A DNA stretch of 5,789 nucleotides from Candidatus Kariarchaeota archaeon (lineage in GTDB: Archaea > Asgardarchaeota > Heimdallarchaeia > Heimdallarchaeales > Kariarchaeaceae): NCBI GenBank assembly GCA_016839545.1, contig JAEOUB010000026.1, positions 1-5,789 of the forward strand, given 5' to 3'. The notes below the pieces were generated by a model. That model did no database searches and was not told the origin of the DNA. It saw only the letters and a program-made list of their open reading frames with translations. Shown one piece after another: positions 1 to 4,736 of the stretch (position 1 is the stretch's first letter; the number at the start of each line of letters is the position of its first letter). The translations under genes and the position numbers were made by a program.

Positions 1-339
1 CCAGTCCTGTGCCAGTGAGAACCACCCGAAATTCAGACGGTTGAATGCCAGCGCATAAACGATATGTGCCAACCCAAACGCCATCACCCCGTCAACTGTC
101 CTGTGTTCAGTAATCCTGATCCATTGAGCCATCAGGAGGTCTCCAAGGAATGAGAAAATGATTGCCAGTAAGAATAGCAGGAGAATACTCGCCTGTAAGG
201 TGAAATACTGCCACAGTGAGCCCAACACAATAAAGGCAACACTAATTATGAAATCCCGTTTTTTTCCTGAAATCAATCGCACAATCAGAAACAGTAGTGA
301 GAGTACGTAGAGCCCCATCGGTACAAGATGTGTGGTCAT
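1..339 (-). CDS. YhhN/TMEM86 family membrane protein (lysoplasmalogenase-like), 5' part only
   Basis: An open frame of 113 codons reads without a stop from an ATG at 339 to the left edge, so the C-terminal half lies outside the window. The product is almost entirely hydrophobic. It carries the family's two recognisable segments: SFLGDLLMA at residues 63-71, with the conserved Gly-Asp pair (G66, D67), and GVMAFGLAHIVYALAF at 84-99, with the conserved Phe-x-x-Ala-His. Family members are usually about 200-230 residues with seven or eight helices; the part seen here covers roughly the first four. Characterised relatives (TMEM86B and bacterial homologues) hydrolyse the vinyl ether bond of lysoplasmalogens. 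The substrate in an archaeon with isoprenoid ether lipids is unknown. An in-frame ATG at 360 would add seven residues. I prefer 339 because a TATA-like CTTATTAA lies about 25 bp upstream of it. The family assignment is fairly sure; the activity is inferred. Confidence 0.8.
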   Translation of the reverse strand, partial: MTTHLVPMGLYVLSLLFLIVRLISGKKRDFIISVAFIVLGSLWQYFTLQASILLLFLLAIIFSFLGDLLMAQWIRITEHRTVDGVMAFGLAHIVYALAFNRLNFGWFSLAQDW

Positions 340-360
340 TGATACCAATTCCCCTATCAT

Positions 361-368
361 TTAATAAG
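361..368 (-). promoter_or_regulatory. possible TATA box for the YhhN-like gene
   Basis: On the minus strand this reads CTTATTAA inside an A/T-rich stretch, centred about 25.5 bp upstream of the ATG at 339. That spacing suits an archaeal TATA box driving a leaderless transcript. It sits in the short gap after the protease stop codon. A/T-rich gaps often give such matches by chance, so it may be irrelevant if the gene is only read through from the upstream gene. Confidence 0.35.
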
Positions 369-383
369 AATATAGTCAAACGG

Positions 384-1253
384 CTAGATACCAAAAATCA
401 GACCGAGTGTGAGATACCCCAACAGGGTCAAGAAAACAGGAAACGGAAGTCCGGGTAAGGGACTGATTCGCTGCAGAAGAAAGAGTGTCATACTTGATCC
501 AATATTGATGAGGACAAATGTGATGATAAATCCCATCACTCCCCACAGTAGTAATCCGATGAAGAGCAGCACTCCAAAGAACAGCACATCCCCTATACCC
601 AACAGTGTGTTCTGATAGCTGAAGAGAACGGGAGTCCCATCTTTACATATTCTCTGGAAATGCGCTTCCATCATCATGTCTGTGGGGACCTCGTATAGAT
701 TATCCACTCGTTGCGGTCGACCCATCACCTTTGATATCGGTCCCCGGAAGACAGAATAGATATCGAAGAGGGAAAGAAAGATTGCAAATGCCACAAAGCT
801 CCAGATATCGAAGAAGAGAGCCATGATCCGGGCAAGGAGAACTGCAGACACGATGATGCCTGCGTTCCGAGTAATGAGATTGGCAGTTCCCTGGATATAG
901 ACCAAAGAGAACCTGAGACCGATTAGTGCCACCACAGCTGCTAGTACCAAACTGAATGCGGTTTGCGGGAGTGACATCACCTCGAGTACGAACAGACCAA
1001 ATGGAGAGAACAATAAGACTCCGTAGACCGTTCGAACCATTGATTTCGACATTCTGGTAAATATCAGGTAGAACACCACACTACCCACAATGATGCCTAT
1101 CGCCACTACAATCAAAAAGAAGGTATCAAAGCTCAACTGCTCATCACTGTCCTCAAATACTTCAAGTCCCAGGATTGCAGCTACAAGAAGTACTAACAGG
1201 GCAATCCAACTATTCTGAATTACTCCACTTCTGTAGTAGGCAACTTTGCTCAA
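384..1253 (-). CDS. presenilin/signal peptide peptidase homologue (PSH), intramembrane aspartyl protease
   Basis: This is a membrane-embedded GxGD aspartyl protease of the archaeal presenilin-homologue type, about 289 residues with roughly nine hydrophobic helices. All three active-site elements are present, numbered from the TTG at 1253. FDIYSV at 163-168 holds the first catalytic Asp (D164), like the YD/FD motif of helix 6. GIGD at 219-222 holds the second (D222) in helix 7. PGLP at 267-270 corresponds to the PAL/PALP motif at the start of the last helix, with Gly in place of the usual Ala. A polar loop of about 50 residues separates the two Asp helices, as in the family. Such enzymes cleave transmembrane segments, including signal-peptide remnants, within the lipid bilayer. 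An upstream TTG at 1283 is in frame, but the TTG at 1253 has AGGAGG five bases before it and is the better start. It lies 30 bp after the cyclase stop codon, suggesting co-transcription. Confidence 0.92.
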   Translation of the reverse strand: MSKVAYYRSGVIQNSWIALLVLLVAAILGLEVFEDSDEQLSFDTFFLIVVAIGIIVGSVVFYLIFTRMSKSMVRTVYGVLLFSPFGLFVLEVMSLPQTAFSLVLAAVVALIGLRFSLVYIQGTANLITRNAGIIVSAVLLARIMALFFDIWSFVAFAIFLSLFDIYSVFRGPISKVMGRPQRVDNLYEVPTDMMMEAHFQRICKDGTPVLFSYQNTLLGIGDVLFFGVLLFIGLLLWGVMGFIITFVLINIGSSMTLFLLQRISPLPGLPFPVFLTLLGYLTLGLIFGI

Positions 1254-1258
1254 TACAT

Positions 1259-1264
1259 CCTCCT
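1259..1264 (-). promoter_or_regulatory. strong Shine-Dalgarno site setting the protease start
   Basis: The minus strand reads GGAGGAGG followed by ATGTA and then TTG. The AGGAGG core ends five bases before the TTG at 1253. It is the clearest ribosome binding site in the window. It favours a TTG start ten codons downstream of the longest possible open frame. An ATG overlapping the end of the site is out of frame. Confidence 0.8.
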
Positions 1265-1283
1265 CCTGTCGCACCTTCTTCAA

Positions 1284-2009
1284 TTATTGGGTTAGAGGGT
1301 AGGCCAAGATATCTGTGACAAATGAGTCTGATTGAATATGAGGTGGTGACATTACAATATAGTACCGTTCTGAATCGAGAGGCGGAAAATGAGCAAATTC
1401 CACAATTGCCCGTAGGGCTCCCTTCTGATCTGCGTTCAATCCAAAGTAGTTTCTGTGTGCCAGCAGTTTGCCTCCATCATCTTCTTTGTCAACTGATGGG
1501 AGGTCTGTCAGAACTACCTTAACATGAGGCCATCTATCAACAATTTCCTGCATAGTTGAGGGATGGAATGATATTGGATCTGTTCCAGAATAATCTGCAG
1601 TACTGGGTTGGTCTGAAAGTGGTGTTCTGAATATTACAAAATTTGCTTCCAATGTTTCTGGCAGGTGTTCTGGTAGGATGTAGTTCTCTTCAAATGCAGC
1701 ATCAGTCAGATCAACTACCTGTGCGATATCGCAGAAGAAACCCGGTGGGAATGCGCTGAGATCTTTTCCGGTATCCTCGATATGGTTAGGGGTCTCAATA
1801 TGAGTCAGGTTGTGAGGTGTGAAATTGTAGACTGGAACATTGCAGGATCCCCCCTCAGACACTTTACCCACGAAAGAACCGATGACCACCGGGGAGGATC
1901 CGAAATTGGGCAGAGAGAATGCACCAGAGTTTTCACCATCTGGAATAATAGGTCTTGAGCATCGAATAGGAGTACCAGATCGCATCTCTTCCATAGGCAT
2001 CATATTCAT
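1284..2009 (-). CDS. cyclase-family (kynurenine formamidase-like) metal-dependent hydrolase
   Basis: The product (241 residues from the ATG at 2009) belongs to the putative cyclase superfamily (PF04199), whose members include bacterial kynurenine formamidase and other divalent-metal amide or ester hydrolases. The metal-binding signature HxGTHxDxPxH appears as PHNLTHIETPNH (residues 65-76), with H66, H70, E72 and H76 in place; the Gly is replaced by Leu and the Asp by Glu. SEGGS at 51-55 and LPSVDKEDDGG at 170-180 followed by AHR at 185-187 match a subfamily of about 240-250 residues, known to me mainly from bacterial genomes, that has no settled function. E204 probably corresponds to the conserved C-terminal Glu. 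No signal peptide or membrane segment is visible, so it should be cytoplasmic. Several ATGs lie close together at the start (2009, 2003, 2000, 1994). The TATA box at 2026-2033 best fits a leaderless start at 2003. I see no other tryptophan-catabolism gene nearby, so naming it KynB is not justified. Confidence 0.83.
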   Translation of the reverse strand: MNMMPMEEMRSGTPIRCSRPIIPDGENSGAFSLPNFGSSPVVIGSFVGKVSEGGSCNVPVYNFTPHNLTHIETPNHIEDTGKDLSAFPPGFFCDIAQVVDLTDAAFEENYILPEHLPETLEANFVIFRTPLSDQPSTADYSGTDPISFHPSTMQEIVDRWPHVKVVLTDLPSVDKEDDGGKLLAHRNYFGLNADQKGALRAIVEFAHFPPLDSERYYIVMSPPHIQSDSFVTDILAYPLTQ

Positions 2010-2025
2010 CTCTGCTTCATATTAC

Positions 2026-2033
2026 CTTATAAG
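2026..2033 (-). promoter_or_regulatory. TATA box upstream of the cyclase-protease-YhhN gene group
   Basis: The octamer CTTATAAG, identical on both strands, lies between the sulfurtransferase stop codon (2038-2040) and the cyclase start. Its centre is 26.5 bp upstream of the ATG at 2003 and 20.5 bp upstream of the ATG at 2009. The first distance is the usual TATA-to-start-site spacing in archaea, so transcription would begin at or next to the ATG at 2003. No Shine-Dalgarno match precedes any of these ATGs, which agrees with leaderless translation. Confidence 0.6.
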
Positions 2034-2037
2034 CCTG

Positions 2038-2871
2038 CTACTCGATCGATGTTTCTATCTGATCAGGATAATTTCTTGACCATTCACTGTAGCTTCCCAC
2101 GTAGAGCTTAGGACGGGGTAAATTCAGATGTTCCATGACTGCAATATTGAAACATGCAGTCACTCCAGACCCACAGTATACAGTGTATTCACTTAATCCT
2201 GAGAGATCTATGACTTGTCCAATCTTGGATCTGTCAGCAACAATTAACGATCCTTCAAGATGGGACATCCAGGGTAGACTCACTGCCCCCGGAATGTGAC
2301 CTGCAACTGAGTCATAAGGCTCTTCTTCTCCTTTGAACCTCTCCACCGCCCTACTGTCAATAAGGTAGTTTGATGGGACAAGCATGGCAATCTCTCGAAG
2401 CTCCTTCAATTCAAAGATACCTTCCTCCCAGGAACTGATGTTGGGAGTCCATGATGATCTGGGATATACCTGTATCTCAGTTTCAGTTTCATAGCCTTTG
2501 TTAATCCATTCTTCGATACTCTCCGTAAGTATGTAAACAGATTCTATACCCACCTGTTTGAGCATCAACCAGAGTCTGGCTGCTATCCCTCCTTTGAAAT
2601 TATCATAGATGAAGTACTGGTGCTCATCATTTATCCCATTCAACTGGATCCATTCAACAAAATCTTGAAGATGTGGGAGTGGGTGTCTTCCGGTCTTCTC
2701 AGTCGGTACACTTGAGAGATCCCGATCTAGATCTGCAAATATTGCTCCTTTGATATGCCCTTCATCAAATTGCGAAAGTCCCCAATCAGGTAGAGTCAGG
2801 TTGAATCTACAGTCAATATACCTACCGCTCATTTCCCTAGATTGGTCCAATGTCAGGAAAACTGTAGTCAT
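2038..2871 (-). CDS. sseA: 3-mercaptopyruvate/thiosulfate sulfurtransferase (tandem rhodanese)
   Basis: A 277-residue cytoplasmic protein with two rhodanese domains, the normal size and layout for this family. The N-terminal domain (about residues 1-130) is the inactive copy: the equivalent of the catalytic Cys is Asp, in IYDNFKGG (88-95). The C-terminal domain has DSR at 172-174, GHIPGAVSLPW at 191-201 and the active-site loop CGSGVTA at 233-239, with catalytic Cys233. A CGSG loop is typical of mercaptopyruvate sulfurtransferases, whereas thiosulfate-preferring enzymes usually have CRKG, so 3-mercaptopyruvate is the more likely sulfur donor. The family passes persulfide sulfur to thiols, cyanide or carrier proteins for sulfur assimilation or tRNA and cofactor thiolation. 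The ATG at 2871 is the first available start, because an in-frame TAA lies two codons upstream. The phosphatase gene ends 55 bp before it, so co-transcription or a private weak promoter are both possible. Confidence 0.93.
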   Translation of the reverse strand: MTTVFLTLDQSREMSGRYIDCRFNLTLPDWGLSQFDEGHIKGAIFADLDRDLSSVPTEKTGRHPLPHLQDFVEWIQLNGINDEHQYFIYDNFKGGIAARLWLMLKQVGIESVYILTESIEEWINKGYETETEIQVYPRSSWTPNISSWEEGIFELKELREIAMLVPSNYLIDSRAVERFKGEEEPYDSVAGHIPGAVSLPWMSHLEGSLIVADRSKIGQVIDLSGLSEYTVYCGSGVTACFNIAVMEHLNLPRPKLYVGSYSEWSRNYPDQIETSIE

Positions 2872-2892
2872 ACATTATCTATGTCCCATCAC

Positions 2893-2900
2893 TTCAAAAG
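2893..2900 (-). promoter_or_regulatory. weak TATA-like box before the sulfurtransferase gene
   Basis: On the minus strand this reads CTTTTGAA, centred 25.5 bp upstream of the ATG at 2871. The match to a TATA box is poor because of the internal G, but the spacing equals that of the other candidate boxes here. I see no convincing ribosome binding site before this ATG. Confidence 0.25.
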
Positions 2901-2926
2901 AGAGACTGTTTCTGGGTATTCCTACG

Positions 2927-3736
2927 TCATATTTCATGGAAGGTTACGGTTTCAGGTTTAGACAATTCCATAGATACAACAGACCGTGTAAAACCGTCAT
3001 AGGGACCACTTGACGAGGAGAACAGGCTGAGTACCTTATTGTCATGCATCCATTTGAAACCAGCTTTGAATGCAATGTGGGCACGAATGATCAATTCTAG
3101 ATTATTGGTGTCAAGAAAATTGTCAGTAACGGCTATCCCCCACTCCTTACTATGACCCCCACGGCTAGAGGCGACGTACTCATGATTTTTCTCTCTACCA
3201 TCATAGAGTGGATCATTCCAGCCAATTTCATATTGTGGTCCCGTCTTTAGGGTGTGTTCGCGGGGAAATTCAGATCGCTGTTCTATACGTGATACTTTGA
3301 AATTATTTTCCACTGGGATCCCACCATGAGCCATGTAGACTGCAGAGGATACTGCAACCATGGGTAACTCAGCAAAGAAGTCGAAACTGATTTCATTAGA
3401 GAGGTCATGGATCTCCAGCTGCTCGACAAATCCGTACCTGGCACAGACAGCTGCATCTTCGTGATTACCCCTCAATGGAACGAAGTCATCATCAGATTGG
3501 ATCAACTCTGCGATCCTCTCAACTACCTCCACCTGTTTCTCCCCTCTGTCAACATAGTCACCAAGGAGAATGAGATGCTTCATGTCCAGTGCCTCCCTAA
3601 GTGCAATAATCTTCTCTAAAGAGTCAATGTCCCCGTGAATGTCTCCTGCAATCAATGCACTTCCCGAAACTTTTCTCACATTGTTGCCTTTGGCGAGTAC
3701 CTGAGTTGCACTGGCTAGTGTTTCGGCATATCCCAT
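2927..3736 (-). CDS. PPP-family (PP1/PP2A-like) metallo-phosphoprotein phosphatase
   Basis: A 269-residue protein with the full set of PPP catalytic motifs, numbered from the ATG at 3736: GDIHG at 31-35, GDYVDRG at 59-65, GNHE at 90-93, HGG at 137-139, and the later eukaryote-like elements WNDP at 173-176, SRGG at 191-194 and RAH at 218-220. The two Asp, the Asn and the His residues of these motifs make up the two-metal centre; the Arg residues in GDYVDRG, GNHE context and RAH bind phosphate. The family removes phosphate from Ser/Thr and sometimes other substrates. No membrane segment or extra regulatory domain is visible. An in-frame TTG at 3757 would add seven residues, but it lies inside the likely TATA box, so the ATG at 3736 is preferred. 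It is the first gene of the minus-strand block, divergent from the gene at 3826. No partner kinase is in the window. Confidence 0.92.
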   Translation of the reverse strand: MGYAETLASATQVLAKGNNVRKVSGSALIAGDIHGDIDSLEKIIALREALDMKHLILLGDYVDRGEKQVEVVERIAELIQSDDDFVPLRGNHEDAAVCARYGFVEQLEIHDLSNEISFDFFAELPMVAVSSAVYMAHGGIPVENNFKVSRIEQRSEFPREHTLKTGPQYEIGWNDPLYDGREKNHEYVASSRGGHSKEWGIAVTDNFLDTNNLELIIRAHIAFKAGFKWMHDNKVLSLFSSSSGPYDGFTRSVVSMELSKPETVTFHEI

Positions 3737-3755
3737 GGGTTGTCTAAGTGTAGTC

Positions 3756-3764
3756 AATATAAAT
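3756..3764 (-). promoter_or_regulatory. TATA box of the phosphatase gene
   Basis: The minus strand reads ATTTATATT, preceded by the purine-rich stretch GAAAATTG, which could act as the BRE. The TTTATA core is centred about 24.5 bp upstream of the ATG at 3736. That predicts a leaderless or nearly leaderless mRNA and rules out the upstream TTG at 3757, which falls within the box. Confidence 0.6.
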
Positions 3765-3825
3765 CAATTTTCACCATACTTTATCTGAGCTAAACTTTTT
3801 TCTGTGATCAGGATAGACTCTATTT
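3765..3825. promoter_or_regulatory. divergent intergenic region between phosphatase and surface-protein genes
   Basis: About 60 bp of A/T-rich sequence separates two divergent genes, so promoters for both must lie here. For the plus strand I see only weak boxes: CTTTATC near 3779-3785 and CTAAACTTTTTTC near 3790-3802. The second is centred about 28-30 bp before the GTG at 3826 and would give a very short leader. GTGATC at 3804-3809 resembles part of a Shine-Dalgarno sequence but is 16 bases from the start, which is too far. Confidence 0.4.
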
Positions 3826-4452
3826 GTGAGCAACGAGGATCCTCCCAAGTATTCCGCTTATGATCATCTGAAGAAGGATGTGGCAAAGAAGACCAAAACA
3901 CGTAAGGAAACCCGCAACAGTGGAGGTCTTTCCACCCAGTTTATCGGGTTTGTCGTAGTTGTCGTGTTATTTGGTGGTCTTATGCTATCAGGAGCATTAA
4001 CAGGACCTGGACCTTTTGGTTTTGGCAATCGAAATAACAACAATAATAACAATGTCCAGACTGGGGAGGAAAATCCTGAGGAGTTGACATCTATCTGTGT
4101 ACAGCACACTGGATTAGCTGCTCATTACCACTTTGATGTCACCTTATACATTGACGGCATTCAACAGACAGTACCGGCCAACGTCGGTATTCCAAATTCA
4201 AACTGTTATCGACCGCTCCATACCCATGATGGAACTGGTCGTGTACACGTTGAATTGCCCAGTGATTATTCCGGGAATAACCCCACTCTGGGTGATTTCT
4301 TCTCCGTCTGGGGAGAGACATTCTCTGAAACTTCTCTTCTGGGTCAGTCTGGAGCAACATCGGTAACCATCAACTCTGCAAATTTGGACGGTAATCCCCG
4401 GCTGATTGTGCCCTCGGATGGTGATCAGATCTCAATTCGGTTAACACGGTGA
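3826..4452 (+). CDS. membrane-anchored surface protein with His/Cys-rich, possibly metal-binding domain
   Basis: A 208-residue protein starting with GTG; no ATG occurs in frame before residue 53. Layout: a basic, probably cytoplasmic N-terminus (1-35, Lys/Arg-rich); one strong membrane helix (about 38-58, FIGFVVVVVLFGG); a Gly/Pro then Asn-rich linker with seven consecutive Asn (70-76); and an exported domain (about 87-208). That domain has C91, H94, H100, H102, C127, H132, H134 and H141, with signatures AHYHFDVTLYIDG, VPANVGIP and PLHTHDGTG followed by VHVELP. A similar pattern (HxH, a VDG strand, PANIGI, LHTHD, IHVE, TLGxFFxVWG) is familiar to me from uncharacterised archaeal and bacterial membrane proteins, some fused to thiol-redox domains. 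I know of no established function. The clustered His suggest metal binding and the two Cys a disulfide or metal site; both are inference. No lipobox or class III pilin signal is present. The protein lies divergent from the phosphatase and two loci before a metalloregulator. Confidence 0.78.
   Translation: MSNEDPPKYSAYDHLKKDVAKKTKTRKETRNSGGLSTQFIGFVVVVVLFGGLMLSGALTGPGPFGFGNRNNNNNNNVQTGEENPEELTSICVQHTGLAAHYHFDVTLYIDGIQQTVPANVGIPNSNCYRPLHTHDGTGRVHVELPSDYSGNNPTLGDFFSVWGETFSETSLLGQSGATSVTINSANLDGNPRLIVPSDGDQISIRLTR
4031..4053 (+). repeat. AAY trinucleotide run encoding poly-Asn
   Basis: A short in-frame run of AAT and AAC codons encodes the Asn-rich linker just outside the membrane helix of the surface protein. 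Mixed AAT/AAC usage means it is not a perfect microsatellite, so length changes by slippage are less likely. It probably serves as a flexible spacer. Confidence 0.6.
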
Positions 4453-4478
4453 GCTGAGTTATCACTGTGATATTCAGC
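4453..4478 (+). repeat. imperfect inverted repeat directly after the surface-protein stop codon
   Basis: Arms GCTGA-gt-TATCAC and GTGATA-t-TCAGC flank a single central T. The inner TATCACTGTGATA (4460-4472) is a perfect odd palindrome, and the outer GCTGA/TCAGC arms pair after a small asymmetric bulge. It begins at the base after the TGA. As RNA it would form a stem of about nine pairs with a small loop; as DNA it could bind a dimeric protein. A T-run follows about 23 bp later. Confidence 0.6.
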
Positions 4479-4498
4479 ATGTCAGATACAATCTATCA

Positions 4499-4508
4499 TT
4501 CTTTTTTT
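4499..4508 (+). terminator. T-rich terminator after the surface-protein gene
   Basis: TTC followed by seven T residues lies about 50 bp after the stop codon at 4450-4452. Archaeal RNA polymerase commonly terminates at such T-tracts. The inverted repeat at 4453-4478 lies upstream but is not adjacent, so this is not a bacterial-style hairpin terminator. Confidence 0.5.
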
Positions 4509-4515
4509 ATTTGAG

Positions 4516-4523
4516 AAATAATA
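4516..4523 (+). promoter_or_regulatory. possible TATA box for tRNA-Glu
   Basis: AAATAATA lies about 50 bp before the mature tRNA 5' end. Standard spacing would put the transcription start near 4546, leaving a leader of about 24 nt for RNase P to remove. The predicted start falls at the centre of the palindrome at 4534-4557. Other A/T-rich boxes nearby, such as TTTATTTG, are equally possible. Confidence 0.3.
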
Positions 4524-4533
4524 GAAACAATTC

Positions 4534-4557
4534 GGTCACTCAGACTTCTGAATGACC
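4534..4557 (+). repeat. near-perfect 24-bp palindrome upstream of tRNA-Glu
   Basis: GGTCA-C-TCAGA then CT then TCTGA-A-TGACC: two arms of eleven bases with one mismatch (C against A) around a two-base centre. It ends 12 bp before the tRNA. In the leader RNA it could fold as a stem-loop with the loop ACTT; in DNA it resembles an operator half-site pair. An alternative outer pairing of TCGGT (4532-4536) with ACCGA (4559-4563) also exists. Confidence 0.6.
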
Positions 4558-4569
4558 AACCGAGCATTC

Positions 4570-4644
4570 GGCCCAGTGGTGTAGCTCGGCCAATCATCGC
4601 GGACTCTCACTCCGTGGACCCGGGTTCAAATCCCGGCTGGGTCA
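4570..4644 (+). tRNA. trnE(CUC): tRNA-Glu, anticodon CUC
   Basis: A complete 75-nt cloverleaf without intron. The acceptor stem is GGCCCAG (4570-4576) paired with CTGGGTC (4637-4643), including one G-U, and the discriminator is A at 4644. The D arm GTGTAGCTCGGCCAATCAT closely follows the usual archaeal tRNA-Glu D arm, including G18-G19. The anticodon stem GCGGA/TCCGT encloses the loop CTCTCAC, giving anticodon CTC at 4606-4608, which reads GAG. The variable loop is four bases. The T arm is CCGGG-TTCAAAT-CCCGG. CCA is not encoded, so it must be added after transcription. No other tRNA lies in the window. Confidence 0.96.
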
Positions 4645-4648
4645 TCTC

Positions 4649-4655
4649 TTTTTTT
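4649..4655 (+). terminator. oligo-T terminator of tRNA-Glu
   Basis: A run of seven T residues begins five bases after the discriminator, in the T/C-rich context TCTCTTTTTTTCTC. This is typical termination of an archaeal tRNA transcript and argues for the tRNA being a single-gene unit separate from the regulator gene downstream. Confidence 0.7.
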
Positions 4656-4666
4656 CTCAAGACCAT

Positions 4667-4700
4667 CGTTCAAAACGTTCAAGTAATCCAACTGTGAACG
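4667..4700. promoter_or_regulatory. CGTTCA repeats, candidate operator of the metalloregulator gene
   Basis: CGTTCA occurs at 4667-4672 and again at 4676-4681, a period of nine bases, and its reverse complement TGAACG occurs at 4695-4700. The last copy borders CTATCTAG (4701-4708), the best although weak TATA-like sequence before the ATG at 4737. Two direct copies and one inverted copy right at a promoter suggest protein binding, perhaps autoregulation by the encoded regulator. This is inference from position only. Confidence 0.4.
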
Positions 4701-4736
4701 CTATCTAGAAAGACTCATTCTTTTTGAGTTGGTATC

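Noticed and set aside
1840..2079. 79-codon plus-strand open frame crossing the cyclase start region
   Set aside because: It lies antisense to the cyclase and the end of the sulfurtransferase gene, has no recognisable domain, and runs through the TATA box and both gene ends. Its composition is that of a complementary-strand shadow.
3826..4000. Surface protein as an archaeal type IV pilin (class III signal peptide)
   Set aside because: The basic N-terminus is long, no Lys/Arg precedes the Gly before the hydrophobic stretch, and the Q-x-S-x-E-type motif is missing. A plain signal anchor fits better.
4133..4366. Open frames on both strands inside the surface-protein gene
   Set aside because: The 3826-4452 frame has a membrane helix and a coherent conserved-looking domain; the overlapping frames have no motif or start signal.
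4460..4472. TATCACTGTGATA as a binding site of the DtxR-like regulator
   Set aside because: It lies downstream of the surface-protein gene and upstream of the tRNA terminator region, not at a recognised promoter, and no similar sequence lies before the regulator gene.
4570..4700. tRNA-Glu as an integration site for a mobile element
   Set aside because: No integrase gene and no repeat of the tRNA 3' end were seen elsewhere in the window.
4713..4729. ACTCA/TGAGT inverted repeat just before the regulator start, as a hairpin or riboswitch
   Set aside because: Only five base pairs around a seven-base T-rich loop; this is expected by chance and does not resemble any riboswitch I know.
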